DNA of 64,000 nucleotides from Sphingobium sp. CECT 9361. GTDB taxonomy: Bacteria > Pseudomonadota > Alphaproteobacteria > Sphingomonadales > Sphingomonadaceae. The stretch spans positions 744,001 to 808,000 of the forward strand of contig NZ_CAKKNC010000001.1 in the NCBI RefSeq assembly GCF_918741285.1, written 5' to 3'. This document shows positions 9,272 to 17,402 of this stretch, piece by piece; position 1 is the stretch's first letter, and every line of letters starts with the position of its first letter. The notes below the pieces were generated by a model. The model was not told where the DNA came from, did not search any database, and saw nothing but the letters and a program-made list of their open reading frames with translations. Made by a program: the position numbers and the translations under genes.

Positions 9272-10219
9272 TTACTGGATGACCACTTCCCGATTTGTCC
9301 TCAACCGGACATGTTCGCGCCAGGCGATATAAAGGCCGCTGGAGACGATCAGCGCAGCGCCTATCCAGGTGCTGACAACCGGCCAGTCGTTCCAGACCAG
9401 CCAACCAAACACCGTCGCCCACAAGATCGAACTGTAGTCCATTGGCAGCACGACGGACACAGGCGCCCAGCGTAACGCGCCCGTCATGAATAATTGCGCG
9501 ATGCCGCCGGTTATGCCCATCAGCGCGAGCAGCCCCCAGGTCAGCGGATCGTGCGATTGTCCAACAAACAGCATCGTGATGCCGAGCGGCGGCATGGACA
9601 GCACGGTGAACCAGAAAACGGTGACCGCCGCGCCTTCGGTGCGTCCCAAAGTGCGTAAAAGCAGGCTGATGCTGGCCGTCAGGATCGCGGCGACAAGCGC
9701 CACTGCCACGCCCAGCAGGGGAAAATGACTGGCGTCGGGACGCACCATCACCAACACGCCCAGAAAGCCGATGAGCACTGCAGCCCAACGGTGAATGCCC
9801 GTGGCCTCTTTCAGCAATATAGCGGAGAGGATCGTTGCGAAAATCGGCATGGAAAAGCCGATGGTCGTGGCTTCCGTCAGCGGCAGAAGGATGAACGACC
9901 CAAAATTGAATATCATGCCCAGCAAGCCGAGTGCCGTGCGGCTGAGATGCAGACCGATCCGGCCGGTCCGCACCGACTTTGCGCCTTGCGTCATGCAGAT
10001 CCACGCAAATACGATCGGAAGCGCGAAAGCCTGACGATAGAAGAGCGCTTCCCCCAAATGCACGCCGCGCGCGTTGACCAATTTTACCAGAGCGAACATC
10101 ATGGCGAGGGTGAGCATGGCCGCCAGCCTGAGCCCAATAGCGAAAAACACCCGTTCCTCGCGAATCGTGGGCGTCGCCACTGTGGGTGGTGTATGCGTGG
10201 TAGGGGCAGGGGTCGGCAC
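9272..10219 (-). CDS. DMT-superfamily transporter with two EamA domains
   Basis: 315-residue inner-membrane protein starting at GTG 10219. It has about ten hydrophobic helices in two similar halves, as in EamA/RhaT drug-metabolite transporters. Recognisable segments are FYRQAFALPIVFAWICMTQG in the first half and VLPMDYSSILWATVFGWLVW in the second. The first 20 residues are Pro/Thr-rich and may not all be translated; internal starts exist. The substrate cannot be read from sequence. It is convergent with the SPOR gene and stands alone; there is no regulator beside it. Confidence 0.88.
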   Translation of the reverse strand: MPTPAPTTHTPPTVATPTIREERVFFAIGLRLAAMLTLAMMFALVKLVNARGVHLGEALFYRQAFALPIVFAWICMTQGAKSVRTGRIGLHLSRTALGLLGMIFNFGSFILLPLTEATTIGFSMPIFATILSAILLKEATGIHRWAAVLIGFLGVLVMVRPDASHFPLLGVAVALVAAILTASISLLLRTLGRTEGAAVTVFWFTVLSMPPLGITMLFVGQSHDPLTWGLLALMGITGGIAQLFMTGALRWAPVSVVLPMDYSSILWATVFGWLVWNDWPVVSTWIGAALIVSSGLYIAWREHVRLRTNREVVIQ

Positions 10220-10263
10220 GAAACCGCTTTAGCGGCTTTGCTGCACCGCGCAATCACATGTGT

Positions 10264-10297
10264 CGGCGGCCATCCCGCACTTGGGGGATGGCCGCCG
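10264..10297 (-). terminator. 13-bp hairpin downstream of the exported methyltransferase
   Basis: cggcggccatccc (10264-10276) pairs perfectly with 10285-10297 around an 8-base loop. It lies just 3' of the minus-strand methyltransferase stop at 10305. There is no U-tract on the minus strand, so intrinsic termination is uncertain; a stabilising 3' hairpin is an alternative. Confidence 0.5.
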
Positions 10298-10304
10298 AGG
10301 TGTC

Positions 10305-11171
10305 TTACTTGGCAGGTTTTACGAATTTCAGAGTCATCCGGTCGCTTTCGCCGATGGCCACATATTTGGCCTTGTCGGTATCGCCGTTGGCCAGCACCGG
10401 AGGAAGGGTCCACACGCCCTTGGCCCAATCGGTGCTATCCTTGGGGTTTGCGTTCACTTCCGACGATCCGACATATTTGAAACCGGCCGCTTCGGCGAGG
10501 CGGCGTACGGTCGAGACCTTCAGATAACCCGATGACTTCTCCATTGCTGTGTCGCGTGCTTCGGGAAGTCGGTGATCGACGATGCCGAGCGTGCCGCCCG
10601 GTTTGAGCATGGCGTAGAACGCCTTGAACGTGGCAGCCTCAGTGCCGCCCATCACCATATTGTGCACATTGCGGAAGGTGAGGAGCGTATCGACGGTTCC
10701 GGCGGGAATGCCGGTTTCGGGCCAGGGAACGAGCTTCGCTTTGCCATAGACACCGGTCGCTGCGCTCATTTTCGCTTTCAGACCGTCGAAGCCTTTGCCC
10801 GGTGACTGCACGGCGTAGAATGTGCCATTGTCCTTCAGCAGTGGCGCCAGGATTTCAGTGTACCAGCCACCGCCGGGGGAATATTCGACCACGGTCTGCG
10901 TGGGGGTCACGCCAAAGAAGGAGAGCGTTTCGACGGGGTGACGATATGTGTCGCGCGTCACGTTTGCCGGAGTCCGGCTGGGCGCGGCAACGGCGGCCAT
11001 GATGGCCTGATGCGCGGCATGGTCCATCTTGCCGCCAGCCATCTTGTCGTCAGCCATATTGCCGTGGTCCATTTTTGAATGGTCCATCGTGTGTTGTGCC
11101 ATGGCCAATGGTACGGCCAGAGCGGCTAAACCTAGAACGACTGTGCCAGTCAGTATCGGGGGGATTCGCAT
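10305..11171 (-). CDS. predicted exported SAM-dependent methyltransferase with Met/His-rich segment
   Basis: 288 residues. A clear signal peptide (TVVLGLAALAVPLAMAQ) is followed by a Met/His/Asp segment, HTMDHSKMDHGNMADDKMAG, continuing to residue 53. This resembles the metal-binding repeats of periplasmic copper-resistance proteins. The rest is a class I methyltransferase fold of the COG4798 type: YRHPVETLSFFGV, VVEYSPGGGWYTEILAP (motif I), LLTFRNVHNMV and LKPGGTLGIVDH. Such enzymes are seen with signal peptides in related bacteria, but a periplasmic SAM supply is not established, so activity is doubtful. It lies beside MerC-like and ars genes, suggesting a metal theme. Substrate unknown. 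Confidence 0.8.
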   Translation of the reverse strand: MRIPPILTGTVVLGLAALAVPLAMAQHTMDHSKMDHGNMADDKMAGGKMDHAAHQAIMAAVAAPSRTPANVTRDTYRHPVETLSFFGVTPTQTVVEYSPGGGWYTEILAPLLKDNGTFYAVQSPGKGFDGLKAKMSAATGVYGKAKLVPWPETGIPAGTVDTLLTFRNVHNMVMGGTEAATFKAFYAMLKPGGTLGIVDHRLPEARDTAMEKSSGYLKVSTVRRLAEAAGFKYVGSSEVNANPKDSTDWAKGVWTLPPVLANGDTDKAKYVAIGESDRMTLKFVKPAK

Positions 11172-11262
11172 GGGGGGCTCCTCTTGTAAGGTCCCTGACC
11201 ATGACGATGCGCGCGCCTATAGGCAAGGCATAGGAACGGCAAAGTGCTTTAAGGCGAAGTGC

Positions 11263-11652
11263 CTATCGCCCGGCGCGGTGATTGAGGTCGTGGCCCAGCG
11301 CCAATATCGCGACGCCGATGACCGTATACACGCTTTCCTCGAACCCATGGTCCAGCGTCATTGCGCCAGCCATGACTCCCAATCCCAGCGCGCCGATCGC
11401 GGCGGGCATCATGTAGCCATGCTGGATCGCGCCATAGCCGAGGGCGACAGCGCCGAGCACGATAGCGATGGTAAGCCCGGTTTCGTGGAACAGCGGGTTG
11501 GACAGAAAGCCGCCAGCCGTGGCCAGCAGGCCAAGAATGACGGCCGTTGCCACGCAATGCGCCGCACACAGGCCGGACAAGGCCATCGCCATGCGGTCGA
11601 ACGTGCCTTTGGCCAGTGCAGAACGGAAAGTCAGTAACATGATGCGTGTCAC
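11263..11652 (-). CDS. MerC-domain membrane protein
   Basis: About 129 residues (a second ATG four codons later is possible). It has four hydrophobic helices. The first contains GLCAAHCVATAVILG, the paired-cysteine motif of MerC-type metal-uptake proteins. The C-terminus is DHGFEESVYTVIGVAILALGHDLNHR, with several histidines. MerC family members carry Hg(II) across the inner membrane, but many standalone homologues have no known substrate. There is no merA or merR nearby; the divergent neighbour is arsR. Substrate specificity should therefore not be assumed. Confidence 0.78.
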   Translation of the reverse strand: MTRIMLLTFRSALAKGTFDRMAMALSGLCAAHCVATAVILGLLATAGGFLSNPLFHETGLTIAIVLGAVALGYGAIQHGYMMPAAIGALGLGVMAGAMTLDHGFEESVYTVIGVAILALGHDLNHRAGR

Positions 11653-11742
11653 ATAGGCGTTTCACGGAGAAGATACAACATTACATTGCGGCGCAACGCA
11701 TCTTTTGCTGTCTCGTCGAAGCGACTAGTGACAGACGTCAAA

Positions 11743-11762
11743 ATATCGAATAATCTCGATAT
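11743..11762 (+). promoter_or_regulatory. putative ArsR operator abutting the arsR start codon
   Basis: Perfect 7-bp inverted repeat ATATCGA-N6-TCGATAT that ends immediately before the arsR ATG at 11763. It is AT-rich within a GC-rich region and sits in the divergent arsR/MerC-like intergenic space. ArsR-family repressors bind imperfect inverted repeats of this size, usually over their own promoters. No Shine-Dalgarno sequence separates it from the ATG, so either translation is leaderless or it uses a weak site. Confidence 0.6.
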
Positions 11763-12092
11763 ATGGATACTGATTCTGTCTTACTCGTTTTTGGTGCCCT
11801 GGCCCAATCCACGCGGCTCGATGTATTTCGCTTGCTGATCCGTCATGCACCCGATGGCCTGCCCGCAGGCGAGGTGGCGCGGCTATCCGCCGTGCCGCAA
11901 AATACGATGTCCACTCATCTGGCGATTCTGACACGGGCCGGACTGATAAAGGCGCAACGCGAAGGGCGATCGATCCGCTATCATGCCGATCTCGACCGGG
12001 TTCAGGCACTCGCCGTGTATTTGTTGAAGGACTGTTGCGGCGGAGATGCTGCGCTGTGCGATCCCATCATTGCCGAATTATCCTGCTGCTGA
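11763..12092 (+). CDS. arsR: ArsR-family metalloregulator
   Basis: 109-residue winged-helix repressor. The HTH is GEVARLSAVPQNTMSTHLAI, followed by the wing REGRSIRYHADL. A cysteine-rich C-terminus (KDCCGGDAALCDPIIAELSCC) carries five cysteines, fitting the C-terminal As(III) site of one class of ArsR proteins rather than the N-terminal CVCDLC box of the classical E. coli type. It is followed 12 bases later by arsC and then acr3, so it probably represses this operon and releases it when arsenite binds. The start ATG directly follows an inverted repeat. Confidence 0.93.
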   Translation: MDTDSVLLVFGALAQSTRLDVFRLLIRHAPDGLPAGEVARLSAVPQNTMSTHLAILTRAGLIKAQREGRSIRYHADLDRVQALAVYLLKDCCGGDAALCDPIIAELSCC

Positions 12093-12104
12093 AGGAGCGA
12101 TCCG

Positions 12105-12590
12105 ATGACCGAGCAAGAAGGGTCGGCTAAGCCAGTCGACGTCATTATCTATCACAACCCGGATTGCGGCACGTCGCGGAACACGCTCGCGCTGATCCGT
12201 AACGCGGGCATAGAGCCGCACATTATCGATTATCGTACCAACCCACCGTCGCGGACTATGCTTGTCAGCTTGATGAACCGCGCGCTCCTGTCGCCGCGAG
12301 AATTGTTGCGGGAAAAGGGGACGTCCTTCGCTGACCGGGGTCTTGGCGATCCCGCGTTGCCGGACGATGCGCTGATCGAGGCTATGATGGCCGATCCCCT
12401 GCTGATCAATCGTCCATTGGTCGTGACACCGCTGGGCGTCCGGTTGTGCCGCCCTTCCGAAACGGTGCTGGACATATTGCCGCTGCCCCAACGGGAAGCG
12501 TTTACGAAGGAAGATGGCGAACAGGTCGTCGATGCCCATGGACAGAGGGCCAACGGACAGAAGGCCAGCGGGCAGGGGATTGCGCGATGA
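12105..12590 (+). CDS. arsC: glutaredoxin-dependent arsenate reductase
   Basis: Reduces arsenate to arsenite for export by Acr3. The ArsC/thioredoxin-fold motif YHNPDCGTSRNTLALIRNAG near residue 17 contains the catalytic Cys. The catalytic arginine region is INRPLVVTPLGVRLCRP near residue 105. About 161 residues, slightly long because of a Gln/Gly/Ala-rich tail after FTKEDGEQVVDAHG. A gaaggag sequence precedes the ATG. It overlaps the start of acr3 by 4 bases. Confidence 0.95.
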   Translation: MTEQEGSAKPVDVIIYHNPDCGTSRNTLALIRNAGIEPHIIDYRTNPPSRTMLVSLMNRALLSPRELLREKGTSFADRGLGDPALPDDALIEAMMADPLLINRPLVVTPLGVRLCRPSETVLDILPLPQREAFTKEDGEQVVDAHGQRANGQKASGQGIAR

Positions 12591-13615
12591 CCCTGTTCGA
12601 ACGGTATCTGACATTGTGGGTTGCGCTTTGTATCGTTGTGGGGATTGCCGCCGGTGCCGCTTTTCCGGCGCTGTTCGCTCTGATTGCCGCCGCCGAAGTG
12701 GCGCGCGTCAACTTGATCGTGGCTGCTTTGGTGTGGCTGATGATCATTCCGATGTTGCTCAAGGTCGATTTTGCCGGATTGGCGAGCATCAGACGACATT
12801 GGAAAGGCGTGGGAGTTACCCTGTTCATCAATTGGGCCGTAAAACCCTTTTCGATGGCGCTGCTGGCCAGCATATTCATCGGCTGGCTGTTTGCGCCGTT
12901 GCTTCCGGCGGGGCAGGGGCCATCCTATATTGCCGGGCTGATCCTGCTGGCGGCAGCGCCTTGCACCGCGATGGTCTTCGTCTGGTCAAATCTGTGTGAT
13001 GGCGATCCTGCCTATACGCTGGGGCAGGTGGCGCTGAACGACCTTATCATGGTGGTTGCCTTCGCGCCGATCGTCGGGCTGCTGCTGGGTGTCGCGTCGA
13101 TTACGGTGCCTTGGGATACATTGCTGCTCTCCGTCATGATCTATATCGTCGTACCGGTCGCCATGGCGCAATGGCTTCGGCGGTCGGCCCTTCGGCGCGG
13201 GACGTTGGACGGATTGCTGAAACAGCTTGGGCCTGTATCGCTGGGGGCGTTGCTGGCGACGCTGGTGCTGCTGTTCGGATTTCAGGGACCGCAGATCATC
13301 GCGCGTCCTTTGGTCATTGCGTTGCTCGCGGTGCCGATCCTCATTCAAGTCTATTTCAACGCGGGGCTGGCCTATTGGCTCAGCCGTCGTTTCGGCGTGG
13401 CGTGGTGCGTAGCGGCACCGTCAGCGTTGATAGGGGCCTCCAATTTTTTCGAATTGGCGGTCGCGACGGCGATAGCTTTGTTCGGTCTTGGCTCTGGCGC
13501 GGCACTGGCGACGGTCGTGGGTGTCCTCGTCGAAGTGCCTGTCATGCTGTCCGTTGTGGCGATCGTTAAGCGGTCGCGCGGCTGGTATGAACGCGGGGCC
13601 GCATATCCCGCTTGA
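12587..13615 (+). CDS. acr3: ACR3-type arsenite efflux permease
   Basis: 342-residue inner-membrane carrier with about ten helices that exports As(III). The start ATG 12587 overlaps the arsC stop; a start at 12446 would lie inside arsC. Family features are VWLMIIPMLLKVDF, LFINWAVKPFSMALLASIFI, AAAPCTAMVFVWSNLCDGDP with the conserved Cys of helix 4, and ALIGASNFFELAVATAIALFG. This is ACR3 rather than ArsB. It forms the end of the arsR-arsC-acr3 operon. Confidence 0.95.
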   Translation: MTLFERYLTLWVALCIVVGIAAGAAFPALFALIAAAEVARVNLIVAALVWLMIIPMLLKVDFAGLASIRRHWKGVGVTLFINWAVKPFSMALLASIFIGWLFAPLLPAGQGPSYIAGLILLAAAPCTAMVFVWSNLCDGDPAYTLGQVALNDLIMVVAFAPIVGLLLGVASITVPWDTLLLSVMIYIVVPVAMAQWLRRSALRRGTLDGLLKQLGPVSLGALLATLVLLFGFQGPQIIARPLVIALLAVPILIQVYFNAGLAYWLSRRFGVAWCVAAPSALIGASNFFELAVATAIALFGLGSGAALATVVGVLVEVPVMLSVVAIVKRSRGWYERGAAYPA

Positions 13616-13647
13616 AACCGGCGCGGTGCAGGCGCAATAGCGCCGCT

Positions 13648-14700
13648 ATGTCCGCGTCGCATAGTCAGTCGGCGTTTTCGCGCCGCTCATCGCCCCGTCC
13701 GCGCAGTATTGCCCTGTGGCTGTTTTGCGTCGCCATTCTCGTGTTCGCGATGGTCGTCATCGGCGGCATTACCCGACTGACCGAATCGGGGCTTTCGATT
13801 ACGGAATGGAAGCCGATTACGGGCGCATTGCCGCCGTTGTCCCATGCCGACTGGATGGAGGCGTTCGACAAATACAAGCAGATCCCCGAATATCGGGAGA
13901 TCAACAATGGCATGAGCCTTTCCGATTTCCAGTTCATCTTCTTTTGGGAATGGGCGCATCGGCTGCTGGGCCGCGTGATCGGGCTGGCCTTTGCTTTGCC
14001 GCTGGCGTGGTTCGCATGGAAGCGCGCCATCCCTGCGGGATATGGTATTCGTCTGTTCGCGCTGCTGATGCTGGGCGGGTTGCAGGGTGCGATCGGCTGG
14101 TGGATGGTGGCGTCCGGCCTGTCGGTGCGCACCGATGTGAGCCACTACCGTCTGGCGGTGCACCTTATTACCGCGCTGTTCGTACTGGCGGGGCTGGTGT
14201 GGACCGCGCTCGATCTGCTGACGCAAGCGGCGGATACGCGCGCGCGGACGGCGCGGTTGACGGGATTCGCGGTCGCCGCCGCGCTGGTGCTGTTCGTGCA
14301 ACTGCTGTTCGGCGCATTCGTGGCGGGCATGGATGCAGGCTATGTCGCCAACACCTGGCCGCTGATGAACGACCGCTTCTACCCCGCTGGCGTGCAATGG
14401 CTTGGATCGTTCTGGGCAACGGTCACCGACGATCCGTATCTGGTGCATTTCATCCATCGCTGGTGGGCATTTGTGGCGGCGGTGGTCCTGATCGTGCTGG
14501 CGCGGCGGGCCAAGCGGGCCGGGTCGCGCGGCGCCTCCATCGCGCTCAATGCTTCGGTGGGGACGCAGGTGCTGCTGGGTATTGCCACAGTCATGAGCGG
14601 GATCGCCCTGCCGCTGGCCGTTCTGCATCAGGCGGTCGGCGCAATTGTGGTCGCCAGCACCGCCTGGGCAGCCCATGCGACGGGTGCCCGGCGACGCTGA
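13648..14700 (+). CDS. ctaA: heme A synthase (COX15/CtaA)
   Basis: Eight-helix inner-membrane enzyme that oxidises the C8 methyl of heme O to make heme A for cytochrome c oxidase. 350 residues from ATG 13648. Motifs include VVIGGITRLTESGLSITEW, FQFIFFWEWAHRLLGR with a heme-ligand His, and in the second half DDPYLVHFIHRWWAF and AVLHQAVGAIVV with further His ligands. Length fits the COX15 class 2 type of alphaproteobacteria. The earlier in-frame start at 13612 overlaps acr3 and is rejected. It lies 133 bases upstream of rplM. Confidence 0.95.
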   Translation: MSASHSQSAFSRRSSPRPRSIALWLFCVAILVFAMVVIGGITRLTESGLSITEWKPITGALPPLSHADWMEAFDKYKQIPEYREINNGMSLSDFQFIFFWEWAHRLLGRVIGLAFALPLAWFAWKRAIPAGYGIRLFALLMLGGLQGAIGWWMVASGLSVRTDVSHYRLAVHLITALFVLAGLVWTALDLLTQAADTRARTARLTGFAVAAALVLFVQLLFGAFVAGMDAGYVANTWPLMNDRFYPAGVQWLGSFWATVTDDPYLVHFIHRWWAFVAAVVLIVLARRAKRAGSRGASIALNASVGTQVLLGIATVMSGIALPLAVLHQAVGAIVVASTAWAAHATGARRR

Positions 14701-14746
14701 AAAGGGCATGGTATTCTGATACCCGTCAGGAAACCCCCGCTTTCCC

Positions 14747-14775
14747 TTGACTTCTGGACGGTTGGCCGTCATTAG
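14747..14775 (+). promoter_or_regulatory. candidate promoter of rplM-rpsI
   Basis: TTGACT at 14747-14752, a 17-base spacer, then CATTAG at 14770-14775. The -35 box is strong for a sigma-70 promoter and the -10 is weak, as is common in alphaproteobacteria. A transcript from here would have a leader of about 50 bases before the rplM ATG. Inferred by eye only. Confidence 0.4.
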
Positions 14776-14833
14776 CGCGCATCCCCTGACGCCTGTTGTG
14801 TCGTCGGGACTTATTCAACAGGAGATTCGGCCC

Positions 14834-15313
14834 ATGAAGGCGCTGATGAAGACGACCAAGTCGGCCAACGCCGCCACGGTCGACAAGAAGTGGGTGCTGA
14901 TCGACGCGGAAGGCCTGGTTGTGGGCCGTGCGGCTTCGATTATCGCCAATATTCTGCGCGGCAAGCACAAGCCGAGCTATACCCCGCACGTCGATTGCGG
15001 CGACAATGTCATCATCATCAACGCGGGCAAAGTGCGCTTTACCGGCAAGAAGATGACCGACAAGGTCTATTACAAGCACACCGGTTACGCCGGTGGCATC
15101 AAGGAAACCACGCCTGCCAAGATCCTGGACGGTCGTTTCCCTGAGCGCGTGCTGGAAAAGGCAATCGAGCGCATGATTCCGCGCGGCCCGCTGGGTCGTC
15201 AGCAGATGCGCAACCTGCGCGTTTTCGCCGGTAGCGAACATCCGCATGAAGCGCAGAACCCCGAAGTGATCGACCTTGGGTCGCGCAACCGCAAGAACAA
15301 GGTGGGTGCATAA
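14834..15313 (+). CDS. rplM: 50S ribosomal protein L13
   Basis: 159 residues from ATG 14834, preceded by aggaga 9 bases upstream. The L13 signature spans [20 protein letters not shown] to [21 protein letters not shown]. Early-assembling 23S rRNA-binding protein of the large subunit. Its TAA overlaps the rpsI ATG by one base (TAATG), as in the universally conserved rplM-rpsI pair. The longer start at 14747 coincides with the -35 box and is rejected. Confidence 0.98.
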   Translation: MKALMKTTKSANAATVDKKWVLIDAEGLVVGRAASIIANILRGKHKPSYTPHVDCGDNVIIINAGKVRFTGKKMTDKVYYKHTGYAGGIKETTPAKILDGRFPERVLEKAIERMIPRGPLGRQQMRNLRVFAGSEHPHEAQNPEVIDLGSRNRKNKVGA

Positions 15314-15861
15314 TGTCCGATAACCGCCAGTCCCTGTCCGATCTCGCCGATCTGACCTCCGCCGCGCCTGTCGCTGCGACGGTTTCCGCCGACGCTTCCG
15401 CACCGGTCGAAAACGCTGCGCCGGTTCAGCCCGCTGCGCCGACGATGCCGCTGCGCGAGCAGGAAATCGACGGTCTGGGTCGCGCTTATGCCACCGGTCG
15501 TCGTAAGGACGCCGTGGCCCGCGTGTGGATCAAGCCCGGTTCGGGCAAGGTCACGATCAACGGTCGCGATCAGGAAATCTATTTCGCTCGTCCGACCCTG
15601 CGTCTGGTTCTGAACCAGCCCTTCACCGTCACCGATCGCGTCGGTTCTTACGACGTTATCGCTACCGTCAAGGGTGGCGGCCTTTCCGGTCAGGCCGGTG
15701 CAGTCAAGCATGGCATCAGCCAGGCGCTGACCAAGTACGAGCCTGCCCTGCGCGGCGCGGTCAAGGCCGAAGGCTTCCTGACCCGCGATAGCCGTACGGT
15801 TGAACGTAAGAAGTACGGCAAGGCGAAAGCCCGCAAGAGCTTCCAGTTCTCGAAGCGCTGA
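15313..15861 (+). CDS. rpsI: 30S ribosomal protein S9 with N-terminal extension
   Basis: 182 residues. The C-terminal 130 residues are canonical S9, from [20 protein letters not shown] and [10 protein letters not shown] to the SKR terminus that reaches the P-site tRNA ([11 protein letters not shown]). The first 50 or so residues are an acidic, Ala/Pro-rich extension ([20 protein letters not shown]) not found in E. coli S9 but common in sphingomonad-like S9. Coupled to rplM. A strong intrinsic terminator follows. Confidence 0.97.
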   Translation: MSDNRQSLSDLADLTSAAPVAATVSADASAPVENAAPVQPAAPTMPLREQEIDGLGRAYATGRRKDAVARVWIKPGSGKVTINGRDQEIYFARPTLRLVLNQPFTVTDRVGSYDVIATVKGGGLSGQAGAVKHGISQALTKYEPALRGAVKAEGFLTRDSRTVERKKYGKAKARKSFQFSKR

Positions 15862-15885
15862 TTTCGGGAATATACCAAACTCAAG

Positions 15886-15915
15886 AAGGGCGGTCCTTAC
15901 GGGATCGCCCTTTTT
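15886..15915 (+). terminator. Rho-independent terminator of rplM-rpsI
   Basis: An 11-bp stem (aagggcggtcc with ggatcgccctt, one G-U pair) around a short loop, followed immediately by a T-run at 15911-15915. It lies 25 bases after the rpsI stop. The classical features are all present. A small gene starts 17 bases downstream, so read-through could feed it. Confidence 0.88.
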
Positions 15916-15931
15916 CATTTGAGGAATCGAT

Positions 15932-16111
15932 ATGGGCGAACGGTTCGAACGTCACAAGCAACCCTGGACTTCCGAAGAACTGGCCAAGCTGCGCACGCTG
16001 GCAGCGAAGGGCATGGCGATGAAAGCCATCGCCAAGGCGCTGACCCGCAGCGAGGAATCGGTGAAGGATCGCGCGAAGACAGACGGGATCAAGATCGCCA
16101 AGCTGCGGTGA
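15932..16111 (+). CDS. small SANT/Myb-like helix-turn-helix protein (59 aa)
   Basis: 59 residues beginning MGERFERHKQPWTSEELAKL. The segment from QPWTSEELAKLRTLAAKGMA through IAKALTRSEESVKDRAK resembles the SANT/Myb-like or GcrA-type DNA-binding helices of alphaproteobacteria: a Trp, an acidic turn, then a helix-turn-helix. Its TGA overlaps a GTG start of the next ORF (GTGA). It follows the rpsI terminator, with a gagga sequence 8 bases before the ATG. Likely a small DNA-binding protein; target unknown. Confidence 0.75.
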   Translation: MGERFERHKQPWTSEELAKLRTLAAKGMAMKAIAKALTRSEESVKDRAKTDGIKIAKLR

Positions 16112-16530
16112 CGCCACCTGCGGCACTATTGCTTCAGGCGCAGGTCGCGCAGTTGTTGCGCGCATCGGCTTTTCTGGCAGGCGACCCGGCAGCAGTGCGG
16201 GGTGAGAAGCCCATGCCGCGCCGGGTCATGGGCAATGGGTTGCGCGAACTCGATATCTTCCTGGTCGACATCGTCGCGCTGGCCGCGGGAGCGCGACGCA
16301 CGCGACGTGTCTATTGCGCGGCGGAAGCATGGCGGCGGGCAGGGCCAGCCATGGGACTGACGGAAGCCAGCCGGACGGCGCTTGTGCAGTTACGCGCCGC
16401 GCAGAATCGGCTGGCGTTCGAGCCTGTCCGCGCCGCTATCGGCCCGCCATATCCCTTGGCGCTTGCCTGTGCCACCTACAGCGCGTTGGCGCTGGAGGTC
16501 TTTCGCAAAGTCGACGCAGCCGCAGCCTGA
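16108..16530 (+). CDS. hypothetical protein coupled to the SANT-like gene
   Basis: About 140 residues from GTG 16108, overlapping the previous stop. It is rich in Ala, Arg and Leu. There is a conserved-looking block MGNGLRELDIFLVDIVALAA and a later block ACATYSALALEVFRKVDAAA. No signal peptide is evident. I do not recognise the family. An ORF reaching further upstream would overlap the small gene in another frame and is rejected. The coupling suggests the two proteins work together or are regulated together. Confidence 0.6.
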   Translation: MTPPAALLLQAQVAQLLRASAFLAGDPAAVRGEKPMPRRVMGNGLRELDIFLVDIVALAAGARRTRRVYCAAEAWRRAGPAMGLTEASRTALVQLRAAQNRLAFEPVRAAIGPPYPLALACATYSALALEVFRKVDAAAA

Positions 16531-16535
16531 AACGC

Positions 16536-17402
16536 TCAGGGTGTAATCGTCCGTATCGATGTGATCTTCGTGTATGTCACTGCGGTTTCGGTGCGCTGGC
16601 CGCGATAGATCCGGAACTGCGGGTAATTCTGCCGTCCGCCGCCATAGCCGAACGGGCCGCGGTAATCCACGATCTGCTTGTTGCTTTGCCAGATTCTGAC
16701 GTAACCCGCCGTGGGATGCTCGTAGAAATCGACAGCGAAATTGTACCGCTGTCCTTCGGTCAGATCGCCTTGATACAGGATATAGGGTTTCTTGCCGACG
16801 ACGGCAGTGCCCTTGCGGATCGGAACGTTGCGCACGATTCGGAAGACATTGCGTTTCAGACCGGACGACCATTCGAGGAAAAAGCCCAGCGGCCCGGCTT
16901 GCTCGATATCGCCGGGTAAGGTGGTCGCATGAATTTCGTGGAAATTGAGCCACTGGCCGACCTTAACGGCCCGCGCATTCTTTCCGGGGACGAAGGAGAA
17001 CTGCTCATTGACGCGCTGCTTTATCGGAAACAGGTCGGTGTACCCATCCAGTCCGACACGGTTGACCGAGGTCGGATCGTTGCGGGCGCGTTCCCCGCTG
17101 CGGCATTCCAGCCTGACCCAACCCGGTTCGCCGAAATAGGGTTCGAACTGCACATTCCACCCTTTGAGCGGTAGCGGCCCGATCGAGATGAACTTCTGTA
17201 AGCCGGGCGCGGTGTAGCGCCGGTCAGGCAAGAGGCGCTTGACTGTGTCGCCTTTGTCGGACGGATCTATATCCTGCTGGTAAGTGCGCAACGCCCGGCG
17301 CCATTGGCGCACAAAAGGCGGTGCGCCGACGCTCTGGCTTCCGCCATTTTCCGTGTGAACCGGCGCGATGATAGCTGGAGCCTGCGGCCCTGTATCGTAC
17401 AT
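16536..17402 (-). CDS. heparin-lyase-I-like polysaccharide lyase family protein
   Basis: About 288 residues from ATG 17402 (an earlier ATG at 17426 is possible). The jelly-roll pattern of the heparin lyase I-like polysaccharide lyase family (PF14099 type) is visible: WVRLECRSGERARNDPTSVN, then GQRYNFAVDFYEHPTAGYVR, IWQSNKQIVDY and the closing PQFRIYRGQRTETAV. No signal peptide is apparent, so it may be exported by another route or not be a secreted lyase. It resembles the protein encoded at 58966-59682 inside the exopolysaccharide locus (shared VRIWQSN/LRVWRN and FRIYR/FGIYR blocks). Substrate unknown. Confidence 0.65.
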   Translation of the reverse strand: MYDTGPQAPAIIAPVHTENGGSQSVGAPPFVRQWRRALRTYQQDIDPSDKGDTVKRLLPDRRYTAPGLQKFISIGPLPLKGWNVQFEPYFGEPGWVRLECRSGERARNDPTSVNRVGLDGYTDLFPIKQRVNEQFSFVPGKNARAVKVGQWLNFHEIHATTLPGDIEQAGPLGFFLEWSSGLKRNVFRIVRNVPIRKGTAVVGKKPYILYQGDLTEGQRYNFAVDFYEHPTAGYVRIWQSNKQIVDYRGPFGYGGGRQNYPQFRIYRGQRTETAVTYTKITSIRTITP

